DNA of 58,710 nt, from assembly GCA_017481495.1 (NCBI GenBank), contig JAFUPC010000011.1, forward strand, positions 1 to 58,710, given 5' to 3'. The position numbers and the translations under genes were made by a program. The notes below the pieces were generated by a model. It was not told the origin of the DNA. It made no database searches and worked only from the letters and a program-made list of their open reading frames with translations. The stretch is from Clostridia bacterium. GTDB lineage: Bacteria > Bacillota > Clostridia > Oscillospirales > CAG-272. Of this stretch, positions 43,756 to 52,262 are shown piece by piece. How positions within the stretch are numbered: the stretch's first letter is position 1; each line of letters begins with the position of its first letter.

Positions 43756-45077
43756 TGCAGTTTTTCCATTTTTGATACGAAAAATCCGTCGCATCCCGGA
43801 AATTCATCGGGGAAGATGGTCAGCATTCCGGACTCGGCAATTCTCGCGCCGATGTGAACCGGCACTGCGTGGAAATCGGGATGTTCGGACAGAAATTTCG
43901 TGACATTGTTTTCGTTTTCGGCGGGATTTAAGGTACAGGTCGAGTAGACCAGCGTGCCGCCGGGCTTCACATAACGCGAGCAGTTATCGAGAATCGCGTA
44001 CTGGATGGCGGGCAGACGGGTGATCTCGTCCGCCTGCTTGTGGCGGATGTCGGGTTTTTTGGACAGCACCCCAAGCCCGGAGCAGGGGACGTCGCACAAG
44101 ACACGGTCAGCGGAATTTTCCAGCTCCGGCACAAAGACCGCGCCGTTCTGCTCTTTTGCTTCCAAAATGGAAATGCCGAGCTTCTCCGCGCCCTCCGTAA
44201 CGAGCTTCAGCTTGTTTTTGTGTAAGTCATAGGAACGGAGCGTTCCGGTGTTCTCCATCCACAGGGCTGTGGAAAAGCTCTTTCCACCGGGGCAGGCGCA
44301 CGCATCAATAACCGTTTCTCCGGGGTGGGGGTCAAGCACGGAAACGGCGATCTGCGATGCCTCGTCCTGCACAAACCACAAGCCTTCCGAAAAGCCGGGA
44401 ATTTCCTCGATCGGGCAATGGCAGGACAGGCGGATGCCGTTGCTTACGTTTGCGGTCTCCTTTGCGCCGATGGTCTTTGCTTTGAGTGCGGTGAGCAGCT
44501 CCTCTGTCGTCGTTTTCAGCGTATTGACCCGCAGTGTGATGGGGGGATTGTCCTCAAAGGCGCGGAAAATGGCTTCGGTTTTATTGTATCCGTAGCTGTC
44601 AAGCCATAATTGACACAGCCAATCGGGGTAGGAATATGTGACCGAGAGATACCCGGTGGTATCGGTCTTTCTGTCGGGGAAGCGGATGTCGTTCTCCTGT
44701 CTGCGGTACGCGCGCAGAACGGCATTGACGAACGCCACAGCACTCTTTGCCGCGAACCGTTTACAAAGTTCTCCCGCTTCGTCGAGAATCGCGTAATCCG
44801 GCACGCGGTCAAGGTATTTCATCTGATAAAGCGACAGCCGCAGGATAATGCGGACGTTTGCGTCAATGTCGCCGGGCTTTCTTGCCGACAGCCGGTCAAT
44901 AAGGTAATCCAGCGTGATCTTGCGCTCAATGGTGCCGTAAAAGATCGCCGTATACAGCGCACGATCCGCGCCCTCCAGCCCGTTCCGCCGGATGGCCGTG
45001 TCCGCCTCAATGTTGGCGAATTTTTTGTTGTTTTCGTATTTTTGCAGCGATACAAACGCCGCCTCGCGTGGGGTCAT
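43752..45077 (-). CDS. rsmB: 16S rRNA (cytosine-967-C5)-methyltransferase RsmB
   Basis: A 441-residue enzyme. The N-terminal NusB-like domain (about 1-140) ends in AKSAVAFVNAVLRAYRR; the C-terminal SAM domain has DACACPGGKSFS, the catalytic CDVPCSGLGVLSKKPDIR and YSTCTLNPAENENNV with the second cysteine. AAAGGA is 13 bases before the ATG. Confidence 0.96.
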   Translation of the reverse strand: MTPREAAFVSLQKYENNKKFANIEADTAIRRNGLEGADRALYTAIFYGTIERKITLDYLIDRLSARKPGDIDANVRIILRLSLYQMKYLDRVPDYAILDEAGELCKRFAAKSAVAFVNAVLRAYRRQENDIRFPDRKTDTTGYLSVTYSYPDWLCQLWLDSYGYNKTEAIFRAFEDNPPITLRVNTLKTTTEELLTALKAKTIGAKETANVSNGIRLSCHCPIEEIPGFSEGLWFVQDEASQIAVSVLDPHPGETVIDACACPGGKSFSTALWMENTGTLRSYDLHKNKLKLVTEGAEKLGISILEAKEQNGAVFVPELENSADRVLCDVPCSGLGVLSKKPDIRHKQADEITRLPAIQYAILDNCSRYVKPGGTLVYSTCTLNPAENENNVTKFLSEHPDFHAVPVHIGARIAESGMLTIFPDEFPGCDGFFVSKMEKLQ

Positions 45078-45117
45078 GGGTATGTGTAATTCCTTTGGTG
45101 GGAGAGATTTTGGGGAG

Positions 45118-45310
45118 TGAATAGTGAAGAGGTATGGAAACTTTTCGCCCGGAGGGCGAAATGTGATTGATTGTAATTTATGATAATGGATGTTTGGAGG
45201 GGAGATTCTGTGGCAAAAGGTGATGCTGTCGGCGGATAAGAGACGATGTGGATATTATTATGCGCTTTGCGAAACCTTGCTCCCGTGGTCACCGTGCAAC
45301 GGTAACGGTC
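45118..45310 (-). repeat. Family F intergenic repeat, copy F2
   Basis: Matches F1 over about 190 bases, for example AAGAGGTATGGAAACTTTTC, CGGAGGGCGAAATG, TTGTAATTTATGATAATGGA, ATGCTGTCGGCGGATAAG and GGTCACCGTGCAACGGTAAC. Confidence 0.8.
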
Positions 45311-45336
45311 ACCGCGATGCGGTGACATATGATAAA

Positions 45337-45435
45337 TCATTCAACAGTGCGAAAGATTTTCAGATCACCGGTCGGCATAAGCGTTTCGCTCCGCGAAACC
45401 GGGACGCCCCTACACACATAATAAATGCCGTCTCT
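45337..45435 (+). repeat. Family C intergenic repeat, copy C3
   Basis: TTCAACAGTGCGAAAGATTT, TCAGATCACCGGTCGG, hairpin CGTTTCGCTCCGCGAAACC, GACGCCCCTACACA and ATAAATGCCGTCTCTCTTA. Confidence 0.7.
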
Positions 45436-45436
45436 C

Positions 45437-46153
45437 TTATCTCCTCCGCCTGTTATTGTTCCCCGACACCATCCCCCAGAGCCGCAGAAGCTGCACCAGT
45501 GCGGACAAGAGTGCCGCGACGTAGGTCATGGCGGCGGCGGAGAGGACACTTTTGGCGCCGGAAAGTTCGTCCCGGTCAAGGGCGGCGCCTTCTTCTAATG
45601 CAGTCAGCGCGCGGCGGGAGGCGTTGAATTCGACGGGCAGGGTAATGAGCTGGAAAAATGCGACAACGACATACAGCCAGAAGCCGACGTAAGCCAGCAG
45701 GCTGTTTGACAGAAGCAGTCCGAAGAGCAGGATGAACACCGACCATTTTGAAGCAAACTGCGTTGCGCCGACGATGGATGCGCGGAGCTTGATGGGGCCG
45801 TATCCGACGGCGTACTGCACCGCGTGTCCCGCTTCATGCGCCGCGACACCGACCGCCGCGATGCTGGGGGTATTATATACGCTGTCCGACAGGCGGATGA
45901 CGTTGGTTTTCGGGTCGTAATGGTCGGTCAGATTTCCGGCGATGTGCTCGATGCGCACCCCGGACAAGCCGTTTCTGTCCAGAATCAGCCGTGCCGCATC
46001 GTATCCCGTCATGCGGCGGGCATTGGTGACGGCGTTGTAATTTCTGAACGTGCTCTGCACCTTCGCCTGCGCCCAGAGCGAAAAGATGAGCACCGGGATG
46101 AGCAGGAGAAAATAGGAAAGGTCTATTCCGTAATAATAGGTTCCGTATGGCAT
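45437..46153 (-). CDS. Neutral zinc metallopeptidase (YugP-type)
   Basis: A 238-residue membrane protein. The N-terminal segment SYFLLLIPVLIFSLWAQ anchors it; the zinc site GVAAHEAGHAVQYA (HExxH) is at about 103; SVFILLFGLLLSN and YVVVAFFQLITLPVEFNASRRA come next, with the third ligand probably in EFNASRRA. The family is often next to rsmB in Clostridia. Substrates unknown. Confidence 0.93.
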   Translation of the reverse strand: MPYGTYYYGIDLSYFLLLIPVLIFSLWAQAKVQSTFRNYNAVTNARRMTGYDAARLILDRNGLSGVRIEHIAGNLTDHYDPKTNVIRLSDSVYNTPSIAAVGVAAHEAGHAVQYAVGYGPIKLRASIVGATQFASKWSVFILLFGLLLSNSLLAYVGFWLYVVVAFFQLITLPVEFNASRRALTALEEGAALDRDELSGAKSVLSAAAMTYVAALLSALVQLLRLWGMVSGNNNRRRR

Positions 46154-46202
46154 GGTGGGTTCCTCGATTTTTTATGAGTGTGGGAGGATGATGGAGGTTT
46201 TG

Positions 46203-46235
46203 AGTGCGAACCGTTCAGCTTCCATTCTTGCCCAA
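46203..46235 (-). repeat. Family A right half (A9)
   Basis: AGTGCGAACCGTTCAGCTTC and CATTCTTGCCCAA only. Confidence 0.65.
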
Positions 46236-46251
46236 TGTCGGCAAAAACCTC

Positions 46252-47214
46252 TTACCCCAACAAATCCGCCTCTGCGATCTTTCTTCCTCGGATGAAATCG
46301 CCTGCATTCATTTTACCCTTTCCCTCGGGAACCAATGCAGTCACACGGAGGATTCCTTTCCCGCAGGCAACGGAAATATATCCCTTTTTCGCATCCACTG
46401 CGAGAACCGTTCCGGGATTGTCGTGTTCGCCGTCTTCTTTTTCCACTTCCGCTTTGACAAGCTTCAGCATTTTCGTCTCGCCGTCGTGGGTGAGATACGC
46501 AAAGGCAAGCGGTGCGGGGGACAGGGCGCGGATGCGGTTATGAAGCATTCTGGCATCCGCCGAAAAATCAAGTCTGCATTCCGCTTTGTCGATTTTCGGG
46601 GCAAAGGTCGCGCGCGTATCATCCTGCGGGGTGCGGGTGGCGATACCGGCTTCGATTTTTTTAACGGTATCGAGTAAGAGTTCTGCCCCCGCTTTTCCCA
46701 TGCGGTCGTAAAGGGAACCGAAGTCCTCGTCCTCGCCGACCGTCACTTCTCCGACCGAGATGATGTCTCCGGTATCCATGCCGGCAGCCATATACTGGAT
46801 GGTGTTGCCGGTGACTTTCAGTCCGTCCATCAAGGCGCGCTGGATGGGCGCGGCGCCGCGGTACGCAGGCAGGATGGAGCCGTGGACGTTGATACAGCCG
46901 TACCGCGGGAAGTCAAGGACGTTTTTCGGCAGCATTTTTCCGTATGCCGCAACGACGATGAGGTCAGGCGCGAGTGTATCCAGCAGTGCGGCGAATGCTT
47001 CGTCTTTTACGGTTTCCGGCTGAAAAACGGGAATATTGTTCGCTGTGGCGTATTCCTTTACCGGTGTTGGAATGAGCTTGTAGCCGCGGCCTTTCGGTTT
47101 GTCGGGCTGGGAAACGGCGCCGACGATCTCCCAACCGGTTTCAGCGCGGGATTCCCACAGTGCCGACAGCTGGTCGCGGGCGAATTCCGGGGTTCCCATA
47201 AACAGAATTTTCAT
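46252..47214 (-). CDS. fmt: Methionyl-tRNA formyltransferase
   Basis: A 320-residue enzyme formylating initiator Met-tRNA. N-terminal ILFMGTPEFARDQLSA, the active-site region INVHGSILPAYRGAAPIQ, AGMDTGDIISVG with the catalytic Asp, and a C-terminal OB-like domain. AAGGAG precedes ATG. It is 15 bases after def, the standard pair. Confidence 0.97.
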   Translation of the reverse strand: MKILFMGTPEFARDQLSALWESRAETGWEIVGAVSQPDKPKGRGYKLIPTPVKEYATANNIPVFQPETVKDEAFAALLDTLAPDLIVVAAYGKMLPKNVLDFPRYGCINVHGSILPAYRGAAPIQRALMDGLKVTGNTIQYMAAGMDTGDIISVGEVTVGEDEDFGSLYDRMGKAGAELLLDTVKKIEAGIATRTPQDDTRATFAPKIDKAECRLDFSADARMLHNRIRALSPAPLAFAYLTHDGETKMLKLVKAEVEKEDGEHDNPGTVLAVDAKKGYISVACGKGILRVTALVPEGKGKMNAGDFIRGRKIAEADLLG

Positions 47215-47229
47215 CGTGCCCGGTACTCC

Positions 47230-47685
47230 TTATTTCTCGTCAACCATCTCGGCGTGGTCGATATACAGAATGCCGTCCAGATGGTCGATCTCGTGGCAGA
47301 AGCATCTTGCGCGCAGACCCTCTCCCTCCAAAGTGATGGGATCGCCGTTGCGGTCGAGCGCCTCAACTTTGACATATGCGGGGCGGTGCGTATACCCCTG
47401 TCTGCCGGGGACGGAAAGACAGCCCTCGATTTCGTGCTGTTCGCCTTTTCTCTCGACAATGACGGGATTGATGAGTTCCAGTACCGTACCGGGTTCCGTT
47501 TCCATGACGACGACCCGCCGCAGAACACCGACCTGCGGTGCGGCAAGACCGCATCCGTCCGCTGACCGCATGGTCTCGGTCATGTCATCAAGTAAGGTGC
47601 GGATTCTGTCATTGACGACGGAAACCGGCCGGCTTTTCAGGCGAAGCGCCGTGTCGCCGTCGGTTAAGATTTTCAGTTTGGCCAT
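47230..47685 (-). CDS. def: Peptide deformylase
   Basis: A 151-residue metallohydrolase removing N-formyl groups. Motif 1 GCGLAAPQVGV, motif 2 EGCLSVPG and motif 3 CHEIDHLDGILYID provide the metal ligands Cys, His, His and the Glu. AAGGAG precedes ATG. Confidence 0.97.
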   Translation of the reverse strand: MAKLKILTDGDTALRLKSRPVSVVNDRIRTLLDDMTETMRSADGCGLAAPQVGVLRRVVVMETEPGTVLELINPVIVERKGEQHEIEGCLSVPGRQGYTHRPAYVKVEALDRNGDPITLEGEGLRARCFCHEIDHLDGILYIDHAEMVDEK

Positions 47686-47727
47686 AGTGTTATTTTTTCT
47701 CCTTGGTTAATTGGTTGGATGAATGCT

Positions 47728-47774
47728 TTGGCAAGAATGCAGGCTGAACGGTTCGCACAATAAACCTTCCCATT
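47728..47774 (+). repeat. Family A left half (A10)
   Basis: TTGGCAAGAATGCAGGCTGA, ACGGTTCGCACAATAAACC, TTCCCATT. It sits between def and priA. Confidence 0.75.
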
Positions 47775-47782
47775 CTGCCCTC

Positions 47783-50380
47783 TCACAGATTACTCGGATT
47801 CACATCGATCCCGATGCTCACGCGGTTTCCGCAGACGGCGGAAAATTCGCGCATAAGGCTTTCGAGCAAGGTGCGGGTGCGGCGGTTGGTGCGGCATTTG
47901 AGGATCATGCGCATCCGGTACCGTTCATTCAGCTTGTAGATCTGCGCTTCAAACGGGCCGAACACGACGATGGGGACATCGGAAAATTCGCCGTCCGGGG
48001 CGGTCAGGGCAGACAGTCTCCGGGAGAATTTACCCGCCGCCGCCATGACCTCGGTCTCCTCGGCGGAAGAAAACGAGATGAGCACCATATCGCAGAACGG
48101 CGGGAAGACCATCGCCTCCCGCATCCGGATGGCACCTCTGTAGAACGTCTCAAAGTCCTGCTTTGCGGCAAGCTGCAAGACTTCATTCTGCGGATTGTAG
48201 GTCTGGATGATGGCGCGGCCGGCAAGCGCACCCCGTCCCGCGCGGCCGATGACCTGCGTAATGAGGGAAAACGCCTTTTCCGCGGCGCGGTAGTCGTCCT
48301 GATATAAAAGCGCATCCGCCGCAAGCACACCGACCAGCGTCACGCGCGGGAAATCGTGTCCTTTTGTGACCATCTGCGTGCCGAGCAGGATGTCCGCCTC
48401 GCGGTTCCGGAACTTTTCCAGGATCTCCTCGTGCGCAAACTTCCCCTGCGTTGTGTCCATATCCATTCTTACGGTACAGATGTCGGGGAAGCGCGTTTCC
48501 ACATCACGCTCCGCACGTTCCGTTCCGTATCCGAACGCATGAAGATGCGGCGCGCCGCACGCGGGACACGTCATCGGCGGTGTCACCCGTTCCCCGCAAT
48601 AGTGGCAGATAAGAACGCCGGTGATCGTTCCGTCCTCAAAGGTCTCCGCTGCGCCACCGCGGTATCTCTGGTGCAAGGTCATCGGCACGGAACAGTGCGG
48701 GCACATGATGGGTTCCCGGCAGGACAGGCACGCGATGTATTTGTTGTACCCGCGCCGATTGATGAACAGAATCGCCTGCTCGTTTTTCTCTTTCGTTTCT
48801 CTTATGGCATCGGACAGCACCGGTCCGAGCGGCGTTTCGCTGTTGCTGTTGTCAACGGAAACCTCGTGCATATCCGCCATCACGACCTCGGGCAGCTTGG
48901 CACCGCCGTACCGTTCCGTGAGACGGACAAGGGTGTAGATGCCCTTTTCCGCTTTATAAAAACTTTCAAACGACGGGGTCGCGGATGCCAGCAGCAACAG
49001 CGCATCGTTCTTTGCACAGCGGAACCGTGCGGCATCGCGGGCGTGGTATTTCGGGGTGATGTCGGACTTGTAGGTATGCTCCTGCTCCTCGTCGATGACG
49101 ATCATGCCGAGCCGATCAAACGGCGCAAACACCGCGGAGCGCGTGCCGATCACCAGATCGACATCCCCCCTTTTCGCCCGTCTCCACACGTCCAGTCGTT
49201 CTCCCGCCGACAGTCCCGAATGCAGAACAGCGACCCTGTCCCCGTAATAGGAGCAGAACACCGACACGGACTGTGGGGTAAGAGAAATTTCCGGCACCAG
49301 CATAATGACCTGTCTGCCGTCGGCGATGACTTCATCCATCATCGCTTTGATGACGCGGGTCTTGCCCGATCCTGTCACGCCGTAAAGCAGTGCCGCCTTT
49401 GCCGTATGGGTTTCATAAAGGGAAGACAGCTGCCGCCGTGCTTCCTCCTGCGCGGGACTTAAAATATTGTCGTCCTTCGGCGCAAGCTGTGCCGCCGCGG
49501 CATAAGGGTTGCGGTATTCCGTCTGGTGTCTGACTGCAAGGATTCCGGACTTTTCCAGCTCCGTGACGGCTTTCCACGGGATGTTGTACTCCCCTGTCAG
49601 CTCCGTGCGGGAAATCTCGTCTCCCTCCTGCTCATACAACCGTTTCATAAGGGAGATGCAGACCTCGCTTCTGCGGCGGTAATGGTATTTTTCACGGATG
49701 AGGCTGTTGTTCTCTATCAGACCGAGCAGATCCTCCTGCGGCAGAAGACTGCGTATAAATTCGCTGGATGCGCTGTTCTCTGAGCCGGACAGGCGCGTTC
49801 TGCGGACGAGAATGCCCTTTTTCACCATGCTCTCCGCGGCGGCAGTGCTTCCTGTGCCGAATTTTCCCTCCAGCTTCTCTCGCCGGACGCTCTTTGCACG
49901 GCGGATACCCTCATAAACAGTACGCTCCATACATTCATACGGTGCGTATTTTTCAAGATACAATCTCTCTGCATCCGCATCATGGGAAACTTCATACTGT
50001 TCATACATCCGCTTCAGCGCACCCGCGGGAATCACAGTCTTTGCGGCATCGCCGAACGTGCAGAATGTATTCTCCGCTATAAATTGGCACAGTGACATCA
50101 GCTCATCGGACAGCACAAATTCCGCCGACACGAGCTTTGAAACGGGTTTGCATCTCTTCGGGTCAAGGTCATGGGGCAAAGTCTCCTCCGTCATGCACTT
50201 CGTGACGATGCCCATCACGCGGCGGTTTGCTCCTCCGCCGAACGGAACCATGACAAAGCTGCCAATGCCGACTGTTCCGCCCAGTCCATCTCCGTCGTTT
50301 GTCTGGGGCGGCAGATAATAGGCATACGGTTTATCCACATGATAAGGAATATCCAGAATGCGGACGGCGACGTATTCCAT
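47783..50380 (-). CDS. priA: Primosomal protein N' (replication restart helicase PriA)
   Basis: An 865-residue SF2 helicase. N-terminal 3'-DNA-binding region VRILDIPYHVDKPYAYYLPP, Walker A GVTGSGKTRVIKAMM, motif II VIDEEQEHTYKS, the zinc-binding blocks CLSCREPIMCPHCSVPMTLH and CHYCGERVTPPMTCPACGAP, motif V GTQMVTKGHDFPRVTLVG and motif VI QVIGRAGRGALAGRA. It reloads the replisome at stalled forks. The start lacks an obvious RBS. It follows rpoZ by 31 bases; coaBC, often between them, is absent. Confidence 0.97.
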   Translation of the reverse strand: MEYVAVRILDIPYHVDKPYAYYLPPQTNDGDGLGGTVGIGSFVMVPFGGGANRRVMGIVTKCMTEETLPHDLDPKRCKPVSKLVSAEFVLSDELMSLCQFIAENTFCTFGDAAKTVIPAGALKRMYEQYEVSHDADAERLYLEKYAPYECMERTVYEGIRRAKSVRREKLEGKFGTGSTAAAESMVKKGILVRRTRLSGSENSASSEFIRSLLPQEDLLGLIENNSLIREKYHYRRRSEVCISLMKRLYEQEGDEISRTELTGEYNIPWKAVTELEKSGILAVRHQTEYRNPYAAAAQLAPKDDNILSPAQEEARRQLSSLYETHTAKAALLYGVTGSGKTRVIKAMMDEVIADGRQVIMLVPEISLTPQSVSVFCSYYGDRVAVLHSGLSAGERLDVWRRAKRGDVDLVIGTRSAVFAPFDRLGMIVIDEEQEHTYKSDITPKYHARDAARFRCAKNDALLLLASATPSFESFYKAEKGIYTLVRLTERYGGAKLPEVVMADMHEVSVDNSNSETPLGPVLSDAIRETKEKNEQAILFINRRGYNKYIACLSCREPIMCPHCSVPMTLHQRYRGGAAETFEDGTITGVLICHYCGERVTPPMTCPACGAPHLHAFGYGTERAERDVETRFPDICTVRMDMDTTQGKFAHEEILEKFRNREADILLGTQMVTKGHDFPRVTLVGVLAADALLYQDDYRAAEKAFSLITQVIGRAGRGALAGRAIIQTYNPQNEVLQLAAKQDFETFYRGAIRMREAMVFPPFCDMVLISFSSAEETEVMAAAGKFSRRLSALTAPDGEFSDVPIVVFGPFEAQIYKLNERYRMRMILKCRTNRRTRTLLESLMREFSAVCGNRVSIGIDVNPSNL

Positions 50381-50411
50381 AAATCGTTTCTTACGCTTCG
50401 CGCTTTACTTC

Positions 50412-50849
50412 TTACAGTTCTTCTTCTTCTCTGCCGTCGCGGTCAAGACGGACACTGTCATCGTCATCGCGATCGTCGTCGAGTCTGTCCTCATCGAGAT
50501 CGGAATCGTCGTCTGTGAGCAGTTCATCCGCCATTCTCATGGAATACGAATCGTAAACATTATGCGGAATGCGCATACTCTTATCCGGCTCGTCGCTCTC
50601 CTTGATGCTGTACTCGCCGTTATAAAGACGCTTGATGGCTGTCTTGACCGCCTTATCGTCACGGATCTCCCGCTTGATCATGGAAGCAAGACTCTTATCG
50701 GTCTCCTTATTGGCGAGCATTTTCTCTGCGATCTCTCTCTGTGCGACATATTCATCTGTTACGATGCGCGCGCACTTCGCGGTTGCGATGCAGAGGGTAT
50801 AACGGTTGTATTTGCCTTTGGTGATTTCGTCGATGGAAGGATAGATCAT
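50412..50849 (-). CDS. rpoZ: RNA polymerase omega subunit with acidic tail
   Basis: A 145-residue protein. The first 60 or so residues match RpoZ: MIYPSIDEITKGKYNRYTL, CIATAKCARIVTDEY and a later conserved KAVKTAIKRLYNGEY. Family members are 60-100 residues. The last 40 residues are nearly all acidic (LLTDDDSDLDEDRLDDDRDD), forming an unusual disordered tail. AAGGAG precedes ATG. The position after gmk is standard. Confidence 0.9.
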   Translation of the reverse strand: MIYPSIDEITKGKYNRYTLCIATAKCARIVTDEYVAQREIAEKMLANKETDKSLASMIKREIRDDKAVKTAIKRLYNGEYSIKESDEPDKSMRIPHNVYDSYSMRMADELLTDDDSDLDEDRLDDDRDDDDSVRLDRDGREEEEL

Positions 50850-50910
50850 GGTTTTGGACTCCTTGTTTTATAATTTTTCTTTTTCGTTGGATTTGCTTTT
50901 TTCCGTTTGG

Positions 50911-51049
50911 TTTGTAGGGGAGCCTAGTAGGCTCCCGCCAGATTTGATAACCTTTCTCACGGGTGTAAAATTAAATTATTTTATTCTCAAACCTATACAA
51001 AGACAGAACGATTCAGTGATTTCGGGAGCCTATTAGGCTCCCCTACAAA
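50911..51049. mobile_element. MITE-like element with 27-bp inverted repeats (family H)
   Basis: The left end TTTGTAGGGGAGCCTAGTAG plus GCTCCCG and the right end CGGGAGCCTATTAGGCTCCC plus CTACAAA are inverted repeats with one mismatch in 27. Each arm is itself palindromic (GGAGCCTAGTAGGCTCC). The 85-base interior is AT-rich and non-coding. Similar TGTAGGGG arms occur at 38654 and within the A8 and C elements. Confidence 0.75.
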
Positions 51050-51114
51050 CATAATGGGCATAATGGGGGCATTTTTGCAGATATAATAAATGGGATCTTC
51101 AAATCCGAAAATGC

Positions 51115-51741
51115 TTATCCGATAAACGCCTTCGCCGCCTCGGGGCATCGCTCAATTTTATGCTGTTCCGCAAAGATGATGCCTGCGATTTCCTTTGCCG
51201 CAATTTCCGCGCCGCCGTCCTCGTTGATGACGACATAGTCGTAATCTTTCATCACGGCAATTTCGCGTTTGGCGGTTAAAAGGCGGTTTTTGATGTCCTC
51301 CTCGGTGTTGGTTCCGCGGCCGCGGAGACGGGCTTCCAGCGTTTCGGGGTCGGGCGGCAGGACGAAAATGAGGACGGCTTCGGGGCAGAGACGGCGGACG
51401 TTCATCGCGCCCTCGACCTCGATTTCCAGAATGACATTGATGCCGGCGGCGGTGCGCTCGTACAGCTCCTTTTTCGGGGTGCCGTAATAGTTGCCGCAGT
51501 AGGTAGTGTATTCTAAAATCTCGTCCTCTGCGATGCGGCGCTCAAATTCCTCTCCCGAAATGAAATGGTAGTGTACGCCGTTCTCCTCGCCGGGGCGCGG
51601 TGCGCGCGTGGTGGCGGACACGGACAGTGCGAACTGGTCGGGGTATTTTTCAAGCAGTGCCTTTACAATGGTGCCCTTTCCGCACCCGGACGGGCCGGAC
51701 AATACAAAGGGGATTCCCTGTCTGGATGGATTTCTGTTCAT
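51115..51741 (-). CDS. gmk: Guanylate kinase
   Basis: A 208-residue enzyme phosphorylating GMP to GDP. P-loop FVLSGPSGCGKGTIV, GMP-binding SVSATTRAPRPGEENGVHYHF, LEYTTYCGNYYGTPK, and the lid ARLRGRGTNTEEDIKNRL. No strong RBS is seen close to the ATG; the nearest AAAGGA is about 24 bases upstream. Confidence 0.97.
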   Translation of the reverse strand: MNRNPSRQGIPFVLSGPSGCGKGTIVKALLEKYPDQFALSVSATTRAPRPGEENGVHYHFISGEEFERRIAEDEILEYTTYCGNYYGTPKKELYERTAAGINVILEIEVEGAMNVRRLCPEAVLIFVLPPDPETLEARLRGRGTNTEEDIKNRLLTAKREIAVMKDYDYVVINEDGGAEIAAKEIAGIIFAEQHKIERCPEAAKAFIG

Positions 51742-51819
51742 GGGTCGTTATTTTTTATAATCCTTTCGGTAATGTGGCGATGATGATATTGTTTGACGCT
51801 GGGCGCTTCCGGTGTTTTG

Positions 51820-51907
51820 GAATACGTTGTTGCAGTAAAAACTTTACATTGGCAAGAATACAAGCAGAAAGGTTCGCACGAAAAACTTTTCCGTTTGTGT
51901 TCTTGCC
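51820..51907 (+). repeat. Family A repeat, full-length with extension (A11)
   Basis: Extension ACGTTGTTGCAGTAAAAAC and TTTACA, then TTGGCAAGAATACAAGCAG, AAAGGTTCGCACGAAAAAC, and the right arm CCGTTTGTGTTCTTGCC. It lies between gmk and remA. Confidence 0.8.
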
Positions 51908-51941
51908 GATGTTATGTTACAAATTAACCGGACACGTCGTT

Positions 51942-52247
51942 TTAACCGTTTACATCGTTTTCTTCCGAACGCTCCGTCTCCTCCGCGGATTCCGCCTCCG
52001 CACTCTCCCCGCCGCCGTTCAGACGTGCGGTGATGGTCTCGGTCTGCAAAGCGCACAGGATGACGTGTCCCGTGTCGGCGACAAGGACGGCGCGGGTCTT
52101 TTTTCCGGCGGTGGTGTCGATGACGCGGCCGTCCTCTTTGGCGTCCTGCACAAGGCGTTTGACGGGGGAGGAATCGGGGCTGACGACGGCGATGATGCGG
52201 TCGGCGGCAACCATATTGCTGTGGCCGATGTTGATGAATCTGTTCAT
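51942..52247 (-). CDS. remA: RemA-type extracellular matrix regulator (DUF370)
   Basis: A 101-residue protein. RemA core: FINIGHSNMVAADRIIAVVS, SSPVKRLVQDAKEDGRVIDT and GHVILCALQTETITARL, with the DNA-binding arginines in that region. The last 25 residues are Glu/Ser-rich, a tail longer than the usual 85-90 residues. Sits between yicC and gmk as in other Bacillota. Confidence 0.93.
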   Translation of the reverse strand: MNRFINIGHSNMVAADRIIAVVSPDSSPVKRLVQDAKEDGRVIDTTAGKKTRAVLVADTGHVILCALQTETITARLNGGGESAEAESAEETERSEENDVNG

Positions 52248-52262
52248 GCGATCGTTTCCGGC

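Larger units (their letters stand above)
45078..45436. other. Gene-free mosaic of repeats
   Basis: Holds family F copy F2 followed by a fused family C copy C3, and the hairpin pair GTCACCG-TGCAA-CGGT / GGTCACCGCGATGCGGTGAC. No coding region between rsmB and the zinc peptidase gene. Confidence 0.7.
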
